A stretch of DNA of 64,000 nucleotides from Herbidospora solisilvae. GTDB taxonomy: Bacteria; Actinomycetota; Actinomycetes; Streptosporangiales; Streptosporangiaceae. Positions within the stretch are counted from its first letter, which is position 1. The number at the start of each line of letters is the position of its first letter. The stretch covers positions 248,001 through 312,000 of the forward strand of contig NZ_WXEW01000006.1 in assembly GCF_009901565.1 (NCBI RefSeq), read 5' to 3'. Of this stretch, positions 63,059-64,000 are shown piece by piece. A program made the position numbers and the translations under genes. The notes under the pieces were generated by a model. The model saw only the letters and a program-made list of their open reading frames with translations, was not told the DNA's origin and searched no databases.

Positions 63059-64000
63059 GAATCGCGCAGCACCGCGGCGTGTTCCCCCAGCGCCGCCCGG
63101 TTGGGGAGCCCGGTCTTGGCCAGCAGGCTGGCCACGTGCTTCTCCACCGTCCGCGGTGAGATGAACAACCGTCGGCCGATCTCGACGTTGCCGAGCCGCT
63201 CCGCGAGCAACAGCAGAACCTGGTGCTCACGAACGGTCACGCCGAGGTTGCGCAGTTCGCCGGGCACCCCCTCCCGCCCGGCCCGACGGTACGACACCGC
63301 CGCCCCCGCCTGCCGCAGCAACGTCCGGCAGGCCGCCGTCACCGCCGTCACGCCCGCCTCGTGGAAGTGGTCCTCGGCCGCCCGCAACCACACCACCGGC
63401 TCGCCCCACCCGTCGGCCAGCGCGGCCTCCGCGACCAGCCGGGCTCCCAGGTGCGCCGCCTGCGGAAACGGCTCCCCGGCCGCCCGCGCCTCCGCCATCG
63501 TCCGGCCGGCCGCCGCGTGCTCCCCTCGCCTGCCCAGCAGCACCGCGCGGGCGAGCAGCAGGAAGTGCCGGTTCCACCGCAGTTCGGCGGCCGGGCGCGC
63601 GTGCACGGCCGCCCAGTCGTCCAGGGTGAGCTCGCCGGCCAGCGCGCCCAGCAGCACGGCCAGGCCGTAGCGGCCCGTCATGTAGTAGAGCGTGGGATGG
63701 TCGTCCTCCCACGCGCGAGCCCTTTCGAGCAACTCCGCCGCCTGTTCGCGGTCCTCCTCCAGCAGGGCGCAGAACGCCTGGCAGAGGCCGTACACGACGG
63801 GGGTGTGCAGGCTCTGCTCGCCGCCCCACCTGCGGAATTCGGCCAGGGCGTGCTCCATGGCGTCGCGCCGCCCCTGGTGGGCGGCCAGCGTCGCCTGCGC
63901 CATCAGCAGGTACTGCGTGTACGCCGTGTGCCCCAGCCGGATCGTGGTCTCGACGCAGGCGGCGGCGGTCTCGGCGGCGCTCTTGTACTCCGCCCGCAAC
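63055..64000 (-). CDS. LuxR-family regulator (partial, N-terminus beyond window)
   Basis: The C-terminal 314 residues of a larger LuxR/LAL-type regulator whose start lies outside the right edge. The visible part is TPR-like helical sequence (AAACVETTIRLGHTAYTQYL, GRRDAMEHALAEFRRWGGEQ) followed by the HTH (VTVREHQVLLLLAERLGNVE, then FISPRTVEKHVASLLAKTGL) ending at residue 314. It converges with precursor gene 6. The location suggests pathway-specific control of the peptide cluster, paired with the regulator at 52.7 kb. Confidence 0.88.
   Translation of the reverse strand, partial: LRAEYKSAAETAAACVETTIRLGHTAYTQYLLMAQATLAAHQGRRDAMEHALAEFRRWGGEQSLHTPVVYGLCQAFCALLEEDREQAAELLERARAWEDDHPTLYYMTGRYGLAVLLGALAGELTLDDWAAVHARPAAELRWNRHFLLLARAVLLGRRGEHAAAGRTMAEARAAGEPFPQAAHLGARLVAEAALADGWGEPVVWLRAAEDHFHEAGVTAVTAACRTLLRQAGAAVSYRRAGREGVPGELRNLGVTVREHQVLLLLAERLGNVEIGRRLFISPRTVEKHVASLLAKTGLPNRAALGEHAAVLRDS

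Overview
The window is a chromosomal stretch of a high-GC Gram-positive actinomycete. The evidence is the strong G/C bias at third codon positions, frequent GTG starts, an XRE-DUF397 pair, a SARP-type regulator, a CebR/CelR-type operator, the GlgX-TreY-TreZ trehalose route and large LuxR regulators. The content fits a streptosporangium- or streptomyces-like genus, but the genus cannot be read from the sequence. No rRNA, tRNA, CRISPR array, insertion sequence or prophage was recognised.

Layout. 1-0.76 kb: PiT phosphate transporter (cut by the window edge). 0.8-4.6 kb: a light/DNA-repair module made of photolyase, a divergent LitR/CarH-like MerR regulator, an ECF sigma factor and a YbgA-like DUF523/DUF1722 protein. 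4.6-6.45 kb: alkyl sulfatase. 6.4-12.45 kb: glgX-treY-treZ operon (glycogen to trehalose). 12.6-14.2 kb: an alpha/beta hydrolase and an MBL-fold hydrolase. 14.2-19.3 kb: response regulator, histidine kinase and SARP-type regulator. 19.4-25.4 kb: secreted proteins, a LacI regulator with a CebR-type operator, a Ser/Thr kinase, MscL and a lipoprotein. 25.4-31.0 kb: a Tat-exported sugar isomerase-like protein and a large secreted sugar dehydrogenase-like protein. 31.1-42.9 kb: XRE/DUF397 pair, MFS transporter, acyl-CoA ligase, Tricorn-type protease, serine hydrolase, DUF2293 protein and two flavoenzymes. 43-50.4 kb: an operon with an NfeD/YuaF-like protein, flotillin, a giant AAA ATPase and a small frameshifted gene. 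50.4-52.6 kb: a DUF998 membrane protein, an unknown protein, a peroxiredoxin and a nucleoside-kinase-like protein.

The most interesting region is 52.6-64 kb, a ribosomally made peptide (RiPP) cluster. Six short genes in tandem (62,089-63,058) encode 46-51 residue precursors. They share a near-invariant N-terminal block (LIAGYANYASTE) and have different C-terminal cores without any cysteine. The divergent operon encodes an APH-fold kinase and a HopA1-like protein (the two halves of a class V lanthipeptide dehydratase), an LLM/F420-type oxidoreductase, an ABC exporter and a pair of M16 peptidases. LuxR-type regulators flank both ends. In several cores Ser/Thr occupies every second residue. If these residues are dehydrated and then reduced to D-Ala/D-aminobutyrate, the products would be linear peptides with alternating L and D residues, the pattern that folds gramicidin A and polytheonamide into membrane-spanning beta-helices. 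The enzyme families and core pattern are read from the sequence. The chemistry and channel function are inference.
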